Origin: Pseudoduganella albidiflava
GTDB taxonomy: Bacteria; Pseudomonadota; Gammaproteobacteria; Burkholderiales; Burkholderiaceae_D
Assembly: GCF_004322755.1 (NCBI RefSeq)
Contig: NZ_CP036401.1
Location: 4,774,001-4,838,000 of the forward strand
DNA length: 64,000 bases
Direction of reading: 5' to 3'
Part shown: one piece after another, positions 16,706-25,110 of the stretch
Position numbering within the stretch: position 1 is the stretch's first letter
Layout: each line of letters starts with the position of its first letter
The notes under the pieces: model-generated
The model's input: the letters and a program-made list of their open reading frames with translations, nothing else
The model's database searches: none
What the model was told of the DNA's origin: nothing
Translations under genes and position numbers: made by a program

Positions 16706-17398
16706 TCAGGCCTGTGCCACGGTGCGCTGTGCGCCACCTTGCCGCGCGCGGAAGCCCAGCGTCAGCAGCAGGCAGCCGGTGGCAAGCTGGCTCGCACCGG
16801 CCGGCACCACGAGGGTGAAGTTGAATGGCTGTCCCGCTACGTGGAGCAGGATCGCCACCAGATGCAGCGCTACCGCCGCCATGCCGAAGGCGGGCAATGC
16901 ACGGGGCAGCAGGCGAGAACGGAACAACAGGGCATACAGGGTCAAGCTGGCGACTCCGCTGAGAAACAGGGCAAGATAATGAATCCAGTAGCGCGCGCTG
17001 CCGGCGAACACCCGGGCGGCATCGAACAAGGCCTGCTGTGGCGCGCTGGCCGCTGCGTGGGCCTGGCTCAAGGATAACATTGCCAGCAGCAGGCCCTGCT
17101 CGATGACCGTTACCGCCAGTCCCGTCGCCGCCAGGGCCAGCAGGGCCAGCGGCAGGCGTTCGCCGTCGCGGCGCCACACCGGCCAGCCCGCGAGCACCAT
17201 GCACAGCATCAGGGCCGCCGGCACCAGCACCAGCATAGCGCCCGCCCTGACGTTGCCGGCATGGGCGGCTGCGTTCACCAGATAGCCCGGGTCGTCGAAG
17301 GCCGGTGGCAGCACGACGAAGAAGCCAACTATGCCGGTGGCCATGGACAGCAGCATCATGAGGCCGACCAGGCGGCCCAGTTTGTTTTCGGTGACCAT
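16706..17398 (-). CDS. DUF4386-family membrane protein
   Basis: This 230-aa protein has six predicted membrane segments and the DUF4386 pattern (KLGRLVGLMMLLSMATGIVGFF at the start, YWIHYLALFLSGVASLTLYALLFRSRLLP in the middle). Function of the family is unknown; members often neighbour signalling genes. It leads an operon with a LytS kinase and LytTR regulator, spaced three bases and then overlapped. It could act as a co-sensor with the kinase. The start at 17398 follows an AGGGAGCG ribosome site. Confidence 0.85.
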   Translation of the reverse strand: MVTENKLGRLVGLMMLLSMATGIVGFFVVLPPAFDDPGYLVNAAAHAGNVRAGAMLVLVPAALMLCMVLAGWPVWRRDGERLPLALLALAATGLAVTVIEQGLLLAMLSLSQAHAAASAPQQALFDAARVFAGSARYWIHYLALFLSGVASLTLYALLFRSRLLPRALPAFGMAAVALHLVAILLHVAGQPFNFTLVVPAGASQLATGCLLLTLGFRARQGGAQRTVAQA

Positions 17399-18149
17399 TC
17401 ACGCTCCCTGTGTGTTGATGTGTGGGCGAGTATGGCGTTGGGAAAGCGTGGGTGCAAAGGGAATGCGACGAGGTACGGTGGCGCGGGATGAACCACGAAT
17501 CGGGCGGATGAGCACTGGGCCCCACGGAGGAGATGCCGTCAAAAGACTTCATACCCCAGCGCTTGATCGAGCCTCTTCCGCTGAGAGTGACGAGGCAGGC
17601 CGGCGATGCAGGATCGCTGCGGCATGCGGTCAAAAAAATGAAGCCATATCTTCACCGATCGGGGATCGCCGTGAGTATTGGTGAGAATTACTTACCAGAC
17701 AATCCTGTACAATTTCCATTATTCAATCTTAATTACGAAACCGCAAAGAGTTTTGGTTGCTCTGTGGCATTAATTGCGACCAATGCCGCCCGCGTGCCGC
17801 CGGCACCTCTCCATCTCTCATGCGGTCAACGGCGGCGAGGCGCTCCGGTAACGATACATGCGAGTTGCCGGCAGCCTGGAGACGAGAAATCAAAAGTTAT
17901 CGACGGGGTCTTTTTGCTCACGCCTGGTTCCTTGCGACTGGCTTCAGCCTGACCGCGATGCCGGTCATATTTAACGAAGCATGGCGCGGGCATTCATATC
18001 GATAGCCACCTCAGCGATCATTCCTGGACAGAGCCGACGTATCGCTCGCTGCGACGCCTGGCTGGACGCCCGCCAGAGATTCCATGGTCATCTAACAGAA
18101 AACCAAAAGGCGTAACAGCACGCCACACTACTGACAGGGAGGTCAGAAA
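17399..18149. other. Intergenic region, 751 bp, no supported gene
   Basis: Open frames exist here (for example a 139-codon frame from 17533), but their translations show no protein-like pattern, domain or good ribosome site. The stretch around 17690-17770 is A/T-rich compared with its flanks. It separates the LytTR operon promoter from the DUF4214 gene at 18150. I looked for a c-di-GMP riboswitch and did not find its conserved core. Confidence 0.5.
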
Positions 18150-19541
18150 ATGCCGACATACAAAACCTTAGACTTTTTACCAGACTTGAGTTTCCCGGAA
18201 ATGAAGTCAGCCATCCGGCTGGAACTTTCTAAAGCTGAAGATAATAGTGTTGGATGGGACAATAGTGCGAGCTATTACACTTCCGAGAAATATGCCATTC
18301 TCAATTCGACATTCTCATTTACCGCCAGGGAAGGTGCTACTTACGACATTTTCAGCTATAGCTATTTCGATCCATTCCTGATTCAAGTCTACGACTCCGC
18401 AGGCAATGTCGTTGCTGTCAATGGACCCGATATCACGTACGGCATCGACATGGTATTCGACTTTGTCGCTCCCTACTCCGGAACCTACTATTTTTCTGCC
18501 GGGTGGGACCAAGGCTCGTATTATCGCGCCGTGTCGGTCGGGGTCTATGAAAATGTGGACTCCATCGTCGCGATTTCACCGGGCACGCCGCCGGTGACGC
18601 CAACCGTGCCGGTTCCACCGACCGCGAACGTTCTCAAAGGCGGGAGCGGCAACGACACATTCCTGGCGACCGCTCTGGAAGATCGTGTCAGCGGCGGAGA
18701 CGGTATCGACACCATTCGCTACCTCAAGCCAGGCAGCGATTATCGGATAATGAAGAATGGCGCGGAAGTCATCGTTGCGCCAAAGATGGGCACACTATCT
18801 GCCGACACGCTGGAGTCCGTGGAGAATATTGAATTTTCCGATACGACTGTCAATCTGGAATACAGTAACGTCACGCAAGCCCTGTACATCGGCTATTTCG
18901 GCCGGGCGGCCGATCCTGGTGCGCTGGCCAGCTTCCAGCTGCAGTTGTCCGCGCTGGAGGCGCCCACCAACGTGATCGATTTCGCCGCCCGATACAACTC
19001 GGACCCATCCGTGAAAGCACTGGTTGATTCGTTCGGTACCAGCCTTGAATCCAAAGAGCTTTACTCCGGTGACACGACGAGCTTCGTTAACGCGATCTAC
19101 ACGAACATCCTCGATCGGGCTCCCGATGCCGATGGATTGGCATTCTGGACGGGCGCAATCGATTCGGGCGCATTGAGCCGGGCCAACGCTTCGATATCGA
19201 TCATGTCCGGCGCGCTGGCGAACGACACCGCGCAAGGAAGGCTCGATGCGACCCTGATCGACAAGAAGATCGACGTGGCCACGAACTTCTCTCTCAGCCT
19301 GGATACGCCGGCAAAGGCCGGCAGTTATGCGGGCACCGCGGCCGCCACGCTGGTACGTGATCTGCTGGAGGGCGTCGAGAGTACAACCAACGTCCTTGCT
19401 TACCAGGACGAAGTTGGTGAAGCGGTTGCCTCCCTGGTGAGTGTACGACCCGTGGCGGCCGCCGACGTTCGACCAGATGCTGGCGCAGCGGCGGTCATCG
19501 GGATGTCCGAGACAGGCGCGCAAGACCAGTATTGGTTGTAA
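18150..19541 (+). CDS. PPC-like / RTX / DUF4214 secreted protein
   Basis: This 463-aa protein is likely exported by type I secretion. Residues 30-140 look like a bacterial pre-peptidase C-terminal-like beta-sandwich (YDIFSYSYFDPFLIQVYDSA, YSGTYYFSAGW). After a Pro/Thr linker come RTX-type nonapeptides (GGSGNDTF, GGDGIDTI, about 168-192). DUF4214 follows, about residues 240-360, with ALYIGYFGRAADPGALASF and IYTNILDRAPDADGLAFW. The start follows GGGAGGTC. It has no signal peptide. Together with the 6702 gene it shows that this cell makes several DUF4214 proteins. Confidence 0.85.
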   Translation: MPTYKTLDFLPDLSFPEMKSAIRLELSKAEDNSVGWDNSASYYTSEKYAILNSTFSFTAREGATYDIFSYSYFDPFLIQVYDSAGNVVAVNGPDITYGIDMVFDFVAPYSGTYYFSAGWDQGSYYRAVSVGVYENVDSIVAISPGTPPVTPTVPVPPTANVLKGGSGNDTFLATALEDRVSGGDGIDTIRYLKPGSDYRIMKNGAEVIVAPKMGTLSADTLESVENIEFSDTTVNLEYSNVTQALYIGYFGRAADPGALASFQLQLSALEAPTNVIDFAARYNSDPSVKALVDSFGTSLESKELYSGDTTSFVNAIYTNILDRAPDADGLAFWTGAIDSGALSRANASISIMSGALANDTAQGRLDATLIDKKIDVATNFSLSLDTPAKAGSYAGTAAATLVRDLLEGVESTTNVLAYQDEVGEAVASLVSVRPVAAADVRPDAGAAAVIGMSETGAQDQYWL

Positions 19542-19568
19542 TCGAGGCCGCCCATTCGCGGCGCAACA

Positions 19569-20168
19569 TCAATCCAGCCACGGATGCGCCGACAGCCAGC
19601 GCCCCAGCTCGTTATCGTTGGCGCATTGCAGCTTGCTGAAGATGTTGGCGCGGTGCGTTTCCACCGACCGTGGCCCGCATGGCGGCACCAGCGTGCGGGC
19701 AATCTCCTTGTTTTGCTGGCCGACGCCGACGAGGCGGGCGACCTCGCGCTCGCGCGGCGTCAGCTGCGCCCATTGCCACAGCGCCTGCGCGCGTGAGCGG
19801 GCCAGCGCGATGGCGGAGGGAAGCTTGTCGAGCAGTTGCCGGGTATCCGGCTTCTCCACCCAGTCGTAGGCGCCGCGCCGTACCGCTTCGAGGGCGGTCG
19901 CGATATCGCCATGGGCCGACAGGAACAGCGTGACGAGCGGACTGTGTTCAGCGAGCAGCCGCTCGAAGACGGTCAGGCCGCTCATCCCGCCCATCCGCAA
20001 ATCGAGGAGCACGCACCCCGGCTGGCGCATGTCGACCGCCTCGAGGAAGGCTTCGCCGGAGTCGAACGCCTGGACTGCCAGGCCCTGTGAAAACAGCAGG
20101 AGCAGCAGCGAACGGCGCAGCGCCTCGTCGTCGTCGACGACATATAAGGTCAGGGGAAAATCTTTCAT
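19569..20168 (-). CDS. FixJ-type response regulator
   Basis: This 199-aa two-domain regulator has a receiver at residues 5-120 (LYVVDDDEALRRSL, VLLDLRMGGMSG, FLSAHGD, WVEKPDT) and a LuxR-type helix-turn-helix at about 135-195 (LTPREREVARLVGVGQQNKEIA, SVETHRANIFSKL). FixJ/TodT-type regulators activate promoters when phosphorylated. Its ATG overlaps the upstream kinase stop (ATGA). A KgtP-like transporter gene diverges from the kinase, so its promoter is the obvious target. Confidence 0.92.
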   Translation of the reverse strand: MKDFPLTLYVVDDDEALRRSLLLLLFSQGLAVQAFDSGEAFLEAVDMRQPGCVLLDLRMGGMSGLTVFERLLAEHSPLVTLFLSAHGDIATALEAVRRGAYDWVEKPDTRQLLDKLPSAIALARSRAQALWQWAQLTPREREVARLVGVGQQNKEIARTLVPPCGPRSVETHRANIFSKLQCANDNELGRWLSAHPWLD

Positions 20169-22294
20169 GGCACGGTGGGCAGTGTAAAGGTGAAGGCGGC
20201 GCCGCCGCCGGCGCGGTTCTCGACGGCGATGGCACCGCCATGCGCCTCCACGATGGTACGGCAAATGCTCAATCCCAGCCCCAGGCCGTCCGGCTTGCTG
20301 GTGTGGAAAGGCGTGAAAACCTGGTCCAGCTGTTCGGCCGGAATGCCCGGGCCACGATCGGCCACCTGGATGCTGATCGCTGGCCCGGCCAGCTCGCTGG
20401 CCAGGTCGATGCAGCGCCGTGGCGCGGGAAGATCCTGCACCGCCTGCACGGCGTTGTGGATCAGGTTGACGAGTACCTGCTGCAGCAGGACCTGGTCTCC
20501 CCGTATCGAAGCGCCGCCATCGCGTAGCGACAGGCGCAAGGTGACACCGTGGCGTTGCAGCTCCGGCCGCAGCAGCGCCTCGGCATGGGCAATCACGGTC
20601 GCCACCGGCACCCTTTCATACAGCGCGCGTTGCGGGTTGATGAAGGAGCGCACCCGCTTGACGATCTCACTGGCGCGCTTCGACTGGTCGACGATTTCAT
20701 CGAGGGCCCCGGCAATCATGTCGGATGGCCCCTGCGCGGCCAGCGCGCGCGCCGCGACGGCGAAGTTCGACAGCGCCATCAACGGCTGGTTGAGTTCATG
20801 CGCCAGTGTGGAAGCCATCTCGCCCACGCTGGCCAGCCTGGCACTGCGCTGGAGCCGCAGTTCCTGCTCGCGCTGGCGGGCTTCGGCCTGTTTCTGCGCC
20901 GTGATGTCGACCACGGAACTCATCCAGCCGCAGTGCTGCCCCTGCGCATCGACCAGCGGCGCCGTGTAGACCATCGTGATCACATCGTGGCCGTCCTTGT
21001 GCCGGATGCGCGACTCGAAGCCGTGCGGCGCCGCCCTTCCCTGCAGCGCCGCGTCGCTCTCGCGGGCCTGCTTTTCCAGGTCGTCCGGATGCCAGTACGG
21101 ATACGGCGGCCGGCACCCAAGCAGTTCTTCCGCGCTGTAGCCGACCATGGCGCACAGCGACGGATTGACGTAGATGATCTTGCCTTCGGGATCGCGTGCG
21201 CGCATGCCGACCAGGAGCGAGTCTTCCATGGCCTTCTGGAACGCGTGCGCCTTCTGCAGGTCGCGGGTGCGTTCCTCGACGCGGCGTTCGAGTTCCAGCC
21301 GTGCCGACTGCTGCTCCGCATAGCGCTTTTCGCGCAGGCGCCAGTACAGCGCGCCGACGAAGACGAGTGCCATGGCGAGCGCGGTCAGGGCCAGTGCCGC
21401 CTGGCGTGCCTGGACCACTTCCTTCATGTCGGAGGTGACGGTCAGCGTCCACCCCAGTTCCGGCAGCGGAGTATCCAGCGCGAGCAGCCTGGCGCGCTGC
21501 CCGTCCAGCGTGGTGCGCAGGATGAAACCGTCCACGCCTTGGGGCGCGCTGACAGTCCACGGCAGGACTTCGAAGCGCCGCCGGTTGCCGTACTGGACGT
21601 GCTCTGCGATCCAGCGCGCATCGGCAGCGGAGACCGGGCGAATGCCGTGGAACAGCCAGGCGGGCACGCTGCTCAGGAAGACGATGCCGCGGCTGTCCCG
21701 CAGCACCACCGGCTCGCTGCCGCGCATCCAGGTCGCTTGCAGCGGCTCCAGGCTGATCTTGACGACCACCACGCCGAGGATCTTGCCGGCCGCGCCGACC
21801 GGTTCGGCGATGAACAGGCCCGATTGGCCCGTCGTCAGGCCGAGCCCATAGAAAATCCCCCGCTTGCCGCGGATGGCATCCTCGAAATACGGCCGCTGGT
21901 GGTAGGACTGCCCCATGAAACTCGTTGGCAGGTTCCAGTTGCTGGTGGCGAGCGTCATGCCCGCGCGGTCGACCAGGAACAGCGCGGCGGCGCCGGTCGT
22001 CACCTGCAGGTCGGCGAAGTAAGCGTTGACGCGTGCCCGCAGGGCCGGATCCCCGGGCGCGCGAAGCAAATCCTGCACGTCCGGGTGGCGCGCGGCGGCG
22101 TGGGGCAGGAAGTCATGTTTCTCGACCAGCCCCCGGAGACCCAGTGCGTGCGCCGCCGCAGCCTGGCGCAGGGCGTCCGTCTTGACTTGCAGCTCGAATC
22201 GCTCGGCCCAGTTCCCCGCGGCGACGACCAGGACGATCGCTCCCGCGGCGGCGGCAAGGGCCAGCATTCGGCGTCGGTTGAACCAGGTGGCCAT
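20165..22294 (-). CDS. dCache/PAS sensor histidine kinase
   Basis: This 709-aa membrane kinase has a transmembrane segment at about residues 9-26, a large periplasmic double-Cache sensor (about 30-305; SYHQRPYFEDAIRGKRGIFYGLG is characteristic), and a second TM at about 308-325. A coiled coil and a PAS domain (about 355-480, GKIIYVNPSLCAMVGY) precede the DctB-like kinase core. H499 sits in LAHELNQPL; the ATPase has NLIHNAVQAV and GLGLGLSICRTIVEAHGG. The sensor type fits C4- or C5-dicarboxylates, matching the divergent KgtP-like gene. The start at 22294 precedes the TM segment directly. Confidence 0.9.
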   Translation of the reverse strand: MATWFNRRRMLALAAAAGAIVLVVAAGNWAERFELQVKTDALRQAAAAHALGLRGLVEKHDFLPHAAARHPDVQDLLRAPGDPALRARVNAYFADLQVTTGAAALFLVDRAGMTLATSNWNLPTSFMGQSYHQRPYFEDAIRGKRGIFYGLGLTTGQSGLFIAEPVGAAGKILGVVVVKISLEPLQATWMRGSEPVVLRDSRGIVFLSSVPAWLFHGIRPVSAADARWIAEHVQYGNRRRFEVLPWTVSAPQGVDGFILRTTLDGQRARLLALDTPLPELGWTLTVTSDMKEVVQARQAALALTALAMALVFVGALYWRLREKRYAEQQSARLELERRVEERTRDLQKAHAFQKAMEDSLLVGMRARDPEGKIIYVNPSLCAMVGYSAEELLGCRPPYPYWHPDDLEKQARESDAALQGRAAPHGFESRIRHKDGHDVITMVYTAPLVDAQGQHCGWMSSVVDITAQKQAEARQREQELRLQRSARLASVGEMASTLAHELNQPLMALSNFAVAARALAAQGPSDMIAGALDEIVDQSKRASEIVKRVRSFINPQRALYERVPVATVIAHAEALLRPELQRHGVTLRLSLRDGGASIRGDQVLLQQVLVNLIHNAVQAVQDLPAPRRCIDLASELAGPAISIQVADRGPGIPAEQLDQVFTPFHTSKPDGLGLGLSICRTIVEAHGGAIAVENRAGGGAAFTFTLPTVP

Positions 22295-22354
22295 CGCAAT
22301 CCATGTGACTCTGAGCAGCGAACGATAACAGTTGCACGGCCGGCGCGGCACCGC

Positions 22355-22372
22355 CTCCGTAATTCTACGGAG
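22355..22372. promoter_or_regulatory. Candidate regulator site upstream of kgtP-like gene
   Basis: CTCCGTA at 22355-22361 and TACGGAG at 22366-22372 form a perfect inverted repeat with a four-base ATTC spacer, about 80-95 bases before the transporter start. It is a likely binding site for the neighbouring FixJ-type regulator. A very similar sequence occurs upstream of cstA at 38979. Confidence 0.5.
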
Positions 22373-22449
22373 ACGGCAGCGCCGGAAGTTGCGGATGTCC
22401 GCCGCCGTGCCGATGGCGACAATGAGTCTTCTGATAAAGGAGACAACCC

Positions 22450-23790
22450 ATGAATACAGTCACAGGCAAGGCGATCGGCGGCGCTCGCCCGGACACCACC
22501 GAACGCATCTCCGGCGCGCGGCTGCGCGCGATCTTCGTCGGCTCGGCGGGCAACCTGGTCGAATGGTTCGACTTCTACTGCTATGCGGCGTTCGCGCTGT
22601 ATTTCGCCAGCTCGTTCTTCCCTTCCCAGGACCCCACCGCGCAGATGATGTCGACGGCAGGCATCTTCGCGTTGGGCTTCTTCGTGCGCCCACTCGGCGG
22701 CATCCTGTTCGGCCACCTGGGCGACCGGCATGGCCGCAAGGTCGCGCTGATGGCTTCCGTGCTGCTGATGTGCGTGGGCTCCCTGCTGATCGCCTGTGCG
22801 CCGACCTATGCCACGGCCGGCATCCTGTCGCCGTGCATCCTGCTCTTGGCGCGCCTGCTGCAAGGCCTCAGCCTGGGGGGTGAATACGGCGCCAGCGCCA
22901 CCTATCTCTCGGAAATGGCGGACTCGAAACGGCGCGGCTTCTACGCCAGCTTCCAGTACGTCACCCTGATCGGCGGGCAGTTGCTGGCCTTGGTGCTGCT
23001 GCTGGTCCTGCAGAACTACTTCCTGGATAACCAGCAGTTGCGCGAATGGGGCTGGCGTATCCCGTTCGTGATCGGCGCGCTGCTGGCGCTGGTCGCGCTG
23101 ATGATGCGCCACGACATGCCCGAGACGCAGTCCTTCGAGGCCGCGCGCAAGAAGGCCAAGCCGATGGGCGGCCTGAAGCAGCTGGCCCAGCACCCGAAGG
23201 AAGTGCTGCTGGTGATCGGCCTGACGATGGGCGGCACGCTGGCCTTCTATGTCTACACCGTGTACATGCAGAAGTTCCTGCGCCTTTCAGTCGGCCTGAC
23301 CGATGCGCAGACTACCGCTGTCTCGGCCGCCTCGCTGCTGTTCGCCATGTGCCTGCAGCCGCTGTATGGCGCACTCTCCGACCGGATCGGCCGCCGTCCG
23401 CTGCTAGTGGCGTTCGCCCTGCTCGGCACGATCTTCACGGTGCCTTTGCTGACCGCTATCCGCAACGCCAGCGGCCCGTGGGAAGCGTTCGCGCTGATCG
23501 CCTGCGCCTGGATCATCGTCTCGGGCTACACGTCGATCAATGCGCTGGTCAAGGCCGAGCTGTTCCCCGCTTCCATCCGCGCCACCGGCGTGGGCGTGCC
23601 CTATGCCGTCGCGGTGTCGGTGTTCGGCGGCACGGCGGAATACCTGGGGCTGTGGTTTAAGTCGATCAACCTGGAGAGTGGTTTCTATTGGTACGTGACT
23701 GGGGTGATTGCCTGCACGCTGGTGGTTTGCTGGTTCATGCGGGATACCGCGGCGAGTTCGAAGATTGATGAGGAGGCGCGTAGTCACTGA
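22450..23790 (+). CDS. MFS alpha-ketoglutarate permease (KgtP-like)
   Basis: This 446-aa, 12-TM transporter belongs to the metabolite:H+ symporter branch of the major facilitator superfamily. Diagnostic segments are NLVEWFDFYCYA near residue 40, GHLGDRHGRKVAL (loop 2-3), RLLQGLSLGGEYGASATYLSE, and LSDRIGRRPLL (loop 8-9). The family carries alpha-ketoglutarate and related acids with protons across the inner membrane. It diverges from a dCache kinase/FixJ regulator pair that probably induces it. The start follows AAAGGAGACA. A strong terminator lies 70 bases past the stop. Confidence 0.88.
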   Translation: MNTVTGKAIGGARPDTTERISGARLRAIFVGSAGNLVEWFDFYCYAAFALYFASSFFPSQDPTAQMMSTAGIFALGFFVRPLGGILFGHLGDRHGRKVALMASVLLMCVGSLLIACAPTYATAGILSPCILLLARLLQGLSLGGEYGASATYLSEMADSKRRGFYASFQYVTLIGGQLLALVLLLVLQNYFLDNQQLREWGWRIPFVIGALLALVALMMRHDMPETQSFEAARKKAKPMGGLKQLAQHPKEVLLVIGLTMGGTLAFYVYTVYMQKFLRLSVGLTDAQTTAVSAASLLFAMCLQPLYGALSDRIGRRPLLVAFALLGTIFTVPLLTAIRNASGPWEAFALIACAWIIVSGYTSINALVKAELFPASIRATGVGVPYAVAVSVFGGTAEYLGLWFKSINLESGFYWYVTGVIACTLVVCWFMRDTAASSKIDEEARSH

Positions 23791-23856
23791 TCCGGGTGCC
23801 GGGCAGCAGGTTGTGCCGGATAGTGCCCCGGGATGCGGGTATTGTCGTACCGTTCG

Positions 23857-23899
23857 CTAAAAAAGCAAAAGACCGCTGCGGCGGTCTTTTGCTTTTTCA
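23857..23899. terminator. Terminator after kgtP-like gene
   Basis: AAAGCAAAAGACCGC and GCGGTCTTTTGCTTT pair around a TGCG loop, with A-run and T-run on the two sides, so it can work in both directions. It terminates the transporter and possibly the reverse-strand genes ending at 24004. A diverged copy of it lies at 24431. Confidence 0.85.
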
Positions 23900-24003
23900 A
23901 AGTGCTGTGGCCACCGGTTTCAACATGAAGAATGCCCACGGGAAGTCATGTGCTAGCGTTGGTCAGTCAGAACCGGGAGCTTTCGATCTGGCGGAACTGA
24001 CAG

Positions 24004-24186
24004 CTAGCGGCCAAAACGCCGCAACAGCAACACCAACGCCGTCAGAACCACTGAGCCGAGGAAAGAACAGATAATAAGATTTAGCGCTTTTTCGACGTTC
24101 ATCCCCGGATCGACGAAAAATATCGATACATACACAACTATAGCTACCAATAGGGCAACGCCAAGGGATATGAATATGCTTTTCAT
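24004..24186 (-). CDS. Two-TM small membrane protein, orphan copy (candidate immunity)
   Basis: This 60-aa protein has two hydrophobic segments (about residues 4-22 and 36-54) and a basic end (LRRFGR). It is a paralog of the protein at 24492-24674: both start MK(S/T)xxIS(L/I)GVA and share IVYVSI and VxTALVL. Its ATG overlaps the TGA of a truncated upstream reading frame (24183) that matches the end of the intact amidase-like gene. If these small proteins are immunity factors, this one is an orphan kept after its effector was lost. Confidence 0.65.
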   Translation of the reverse strand: MKSIFISLGVALLVAIVVYVSIFFVDPGMNVEKALNLIICSFLGSVVLTALVLLLRRFGR

Positions 24187-24335
24187 GAGAACAACTCCGC
24201 GTTAGGGCAATTCAGGTAGCGGCCAGCATCACTATCGCTTGCCTGCACGACCTCCTCGATGAAGGATGCGCAATTATCATAAACAACGCCACAAAGCCAT
24301 TCGATTTTGATATTGAAGTAGTGAGCTGACTTCGG
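24183..24335 (-). pseudogene. C-terminal stump of a duplicated amidase-like effector
   Basis: Reading leftward, the frame gives WLCGVVYDNCASFIEEVVQA and then SDSDAGRYLNCPNAELFS before the stop. The intact protein at 24671-25099 has WLWGGLIHNCASFVEEVVQA and then GGSEAGIYLNCPRAESFS in the same place. Only about the last 38 residues match; an in-frame TAA lies 17 codons upstream of the match and the His-containing N-terminal half is missing. It is a fossil of a tandem duplication that included the small membrane gene and the terminator-like hairpin. Confidence 0.8.
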
Positions 24336-24430
24336 TTATTCGATGCTATTAAAAGAGTAGAGTTCAGAGTGCTTATCCGAAATTCCCGACGGTGCAGTAG
24401 GACGCAACTATTCCAACTACATTAGCCCCT

Positions 24431-24464
24431 AAAGCAAAAGTCCGTCGCAGCGGCCTTTTGCTTT
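24431..24464. repeat. Decayed second copy of the 23.86 kb hairpin
   Basis: AAAGCAAAAG, a short spacer and CCTTTTGCTTT repeat the hairpin found at 23861-23895, with mismatches in the stem centre. It sits in the same place relative to the second two-TM gene as the first copy does to its paralog, marking a duplicated unit of about 570 bases. It may still act as a terminator for the reverse-strand genes. Confidence 0.7.
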
Positions 24465-24491
24465 CCCGAGCAATGTGGTCATCTCCCGCAA

Positions 24492-24674
24492 CTAACGACG
24501 ACGATTCCGAAAAATTAACACCAGCGCTGTTACGAACACTGACCCGACGAAAGAATAAAGAAGGAGACCAAACGCATAATCGAGATTCATTTTCGGATAG
24601 AACAAAATTATCGAGACATACACAATTCCAGCTACCAGGAAAGCAACGCCAATCGAAATGAGTAGGGTTTTCAT
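24492..24674 (-). CDS. Two-TM small membrane protein (candidate immunity to adjacent effector)
   Basis: This 60-aa protein has two membrane helices (about residues 5-23 and 33-54) and a basic RNRRR end. Its ATG overlaps the TGA of the amidase-like gene by four bases, so translation is coupled. Type VI effectors that act in the periplasm are often paired with small membrane or periplasmic immunity proteins, which is the proposed role. A paralog lies at 24004. No named family recognised. Confidence 0.7.
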   Translation of the reverse strand: MKTLLISIGVAFLVAGIVYVSIILFYPKMNLDYAFGLLLYSFVGSVFVTALVLIFRNRRR

Positions 24675-25099
24675 GAAAAAGACTCCGCTCTAGGGCAATT
24701 CAGATAGATCCCAGCTTCACTACCGCCTGCCTGCACCACTTCCTCTACAAAGGAAGCGCAATTGTGAATCAAGCCTCCCCATAGCCACGGCTTTTCCATC
24801 AGTTCGTGCAATTTGTCATGCGCGCCTTTAGGGTTCTTAAGAACGATAGGCCAACGACGAATCTCCCGCTTGCCGTTTTCGTTCAGGTACCGCGTGAATT
24901 CACTCTCGTGCATAAATTTAGGCATGTCGTAAGGGCCCGAAATATGCGCATACCAACTCCAGTTACTCCCTACGTGCAGTAACGCATGACCACAAGGGTT
25001 GAAGCTGTCGCCAGACACAATAACCGCACAGGCATGTCTGAAGTCTGCCTCCTCAAGAGGGCATATGATCATTCGGGCTCCGTCATAGGGCTTAGACAT
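24671..25099 (-). CDS. Permuted papain-fold (NlpC/P60-like) hydrolase, candidate T6SS effector
   Basis: This 142-aa cytoplasmic protein has no signal peptide. A His-rich motif comes first (CGHALLHVG, H38/H42) and an Asn-Cys motif later (IHNCASFVEEVVQAGG, C114). That His-before-Cys order is typical of circularly permuted NlpC/P60 or LRAT-like hydrolases that cut peptidoglycan peptides or lipids. The start at 25099 is chosen over 25117 because GGAGGA precedes it. The gene lies 12 bases after hcp and is coupled to a two-TM protein, so an Hcp-delivered effector with immunity is likely. The exact substrate is unknown. Confidence 0.65.
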   Translation of the reverse strand: MSKPYDGARMIICPLEEADFRHACAVIVSGDSFNPCGHALLHVGSNWSWYAHISGPYDMPKFMHESEFTRYLNENGKREIRRWPIVLKNPKGAHDKLHELMEKPWLWGGLIHNCASFVEEVVQAGGSEAGIYLNCPRAESFS

Positions 25100-25110
25100 A
25101 GCTCCTCCGA

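Noticed and set aside
17533..17952. Possible 139-aa gene
   Set aside because: The translation lacks any protein-like pattern, the ribosome site is poor, and the frame runs through A/T-rich likely promoter sequence.
17690..17960. c-di-GMP riboswitch upstream of the DUF4214 gene
   Set aside because: A CGCAAAG fragment is present but the paired stems and the tetraloop receptor are not.
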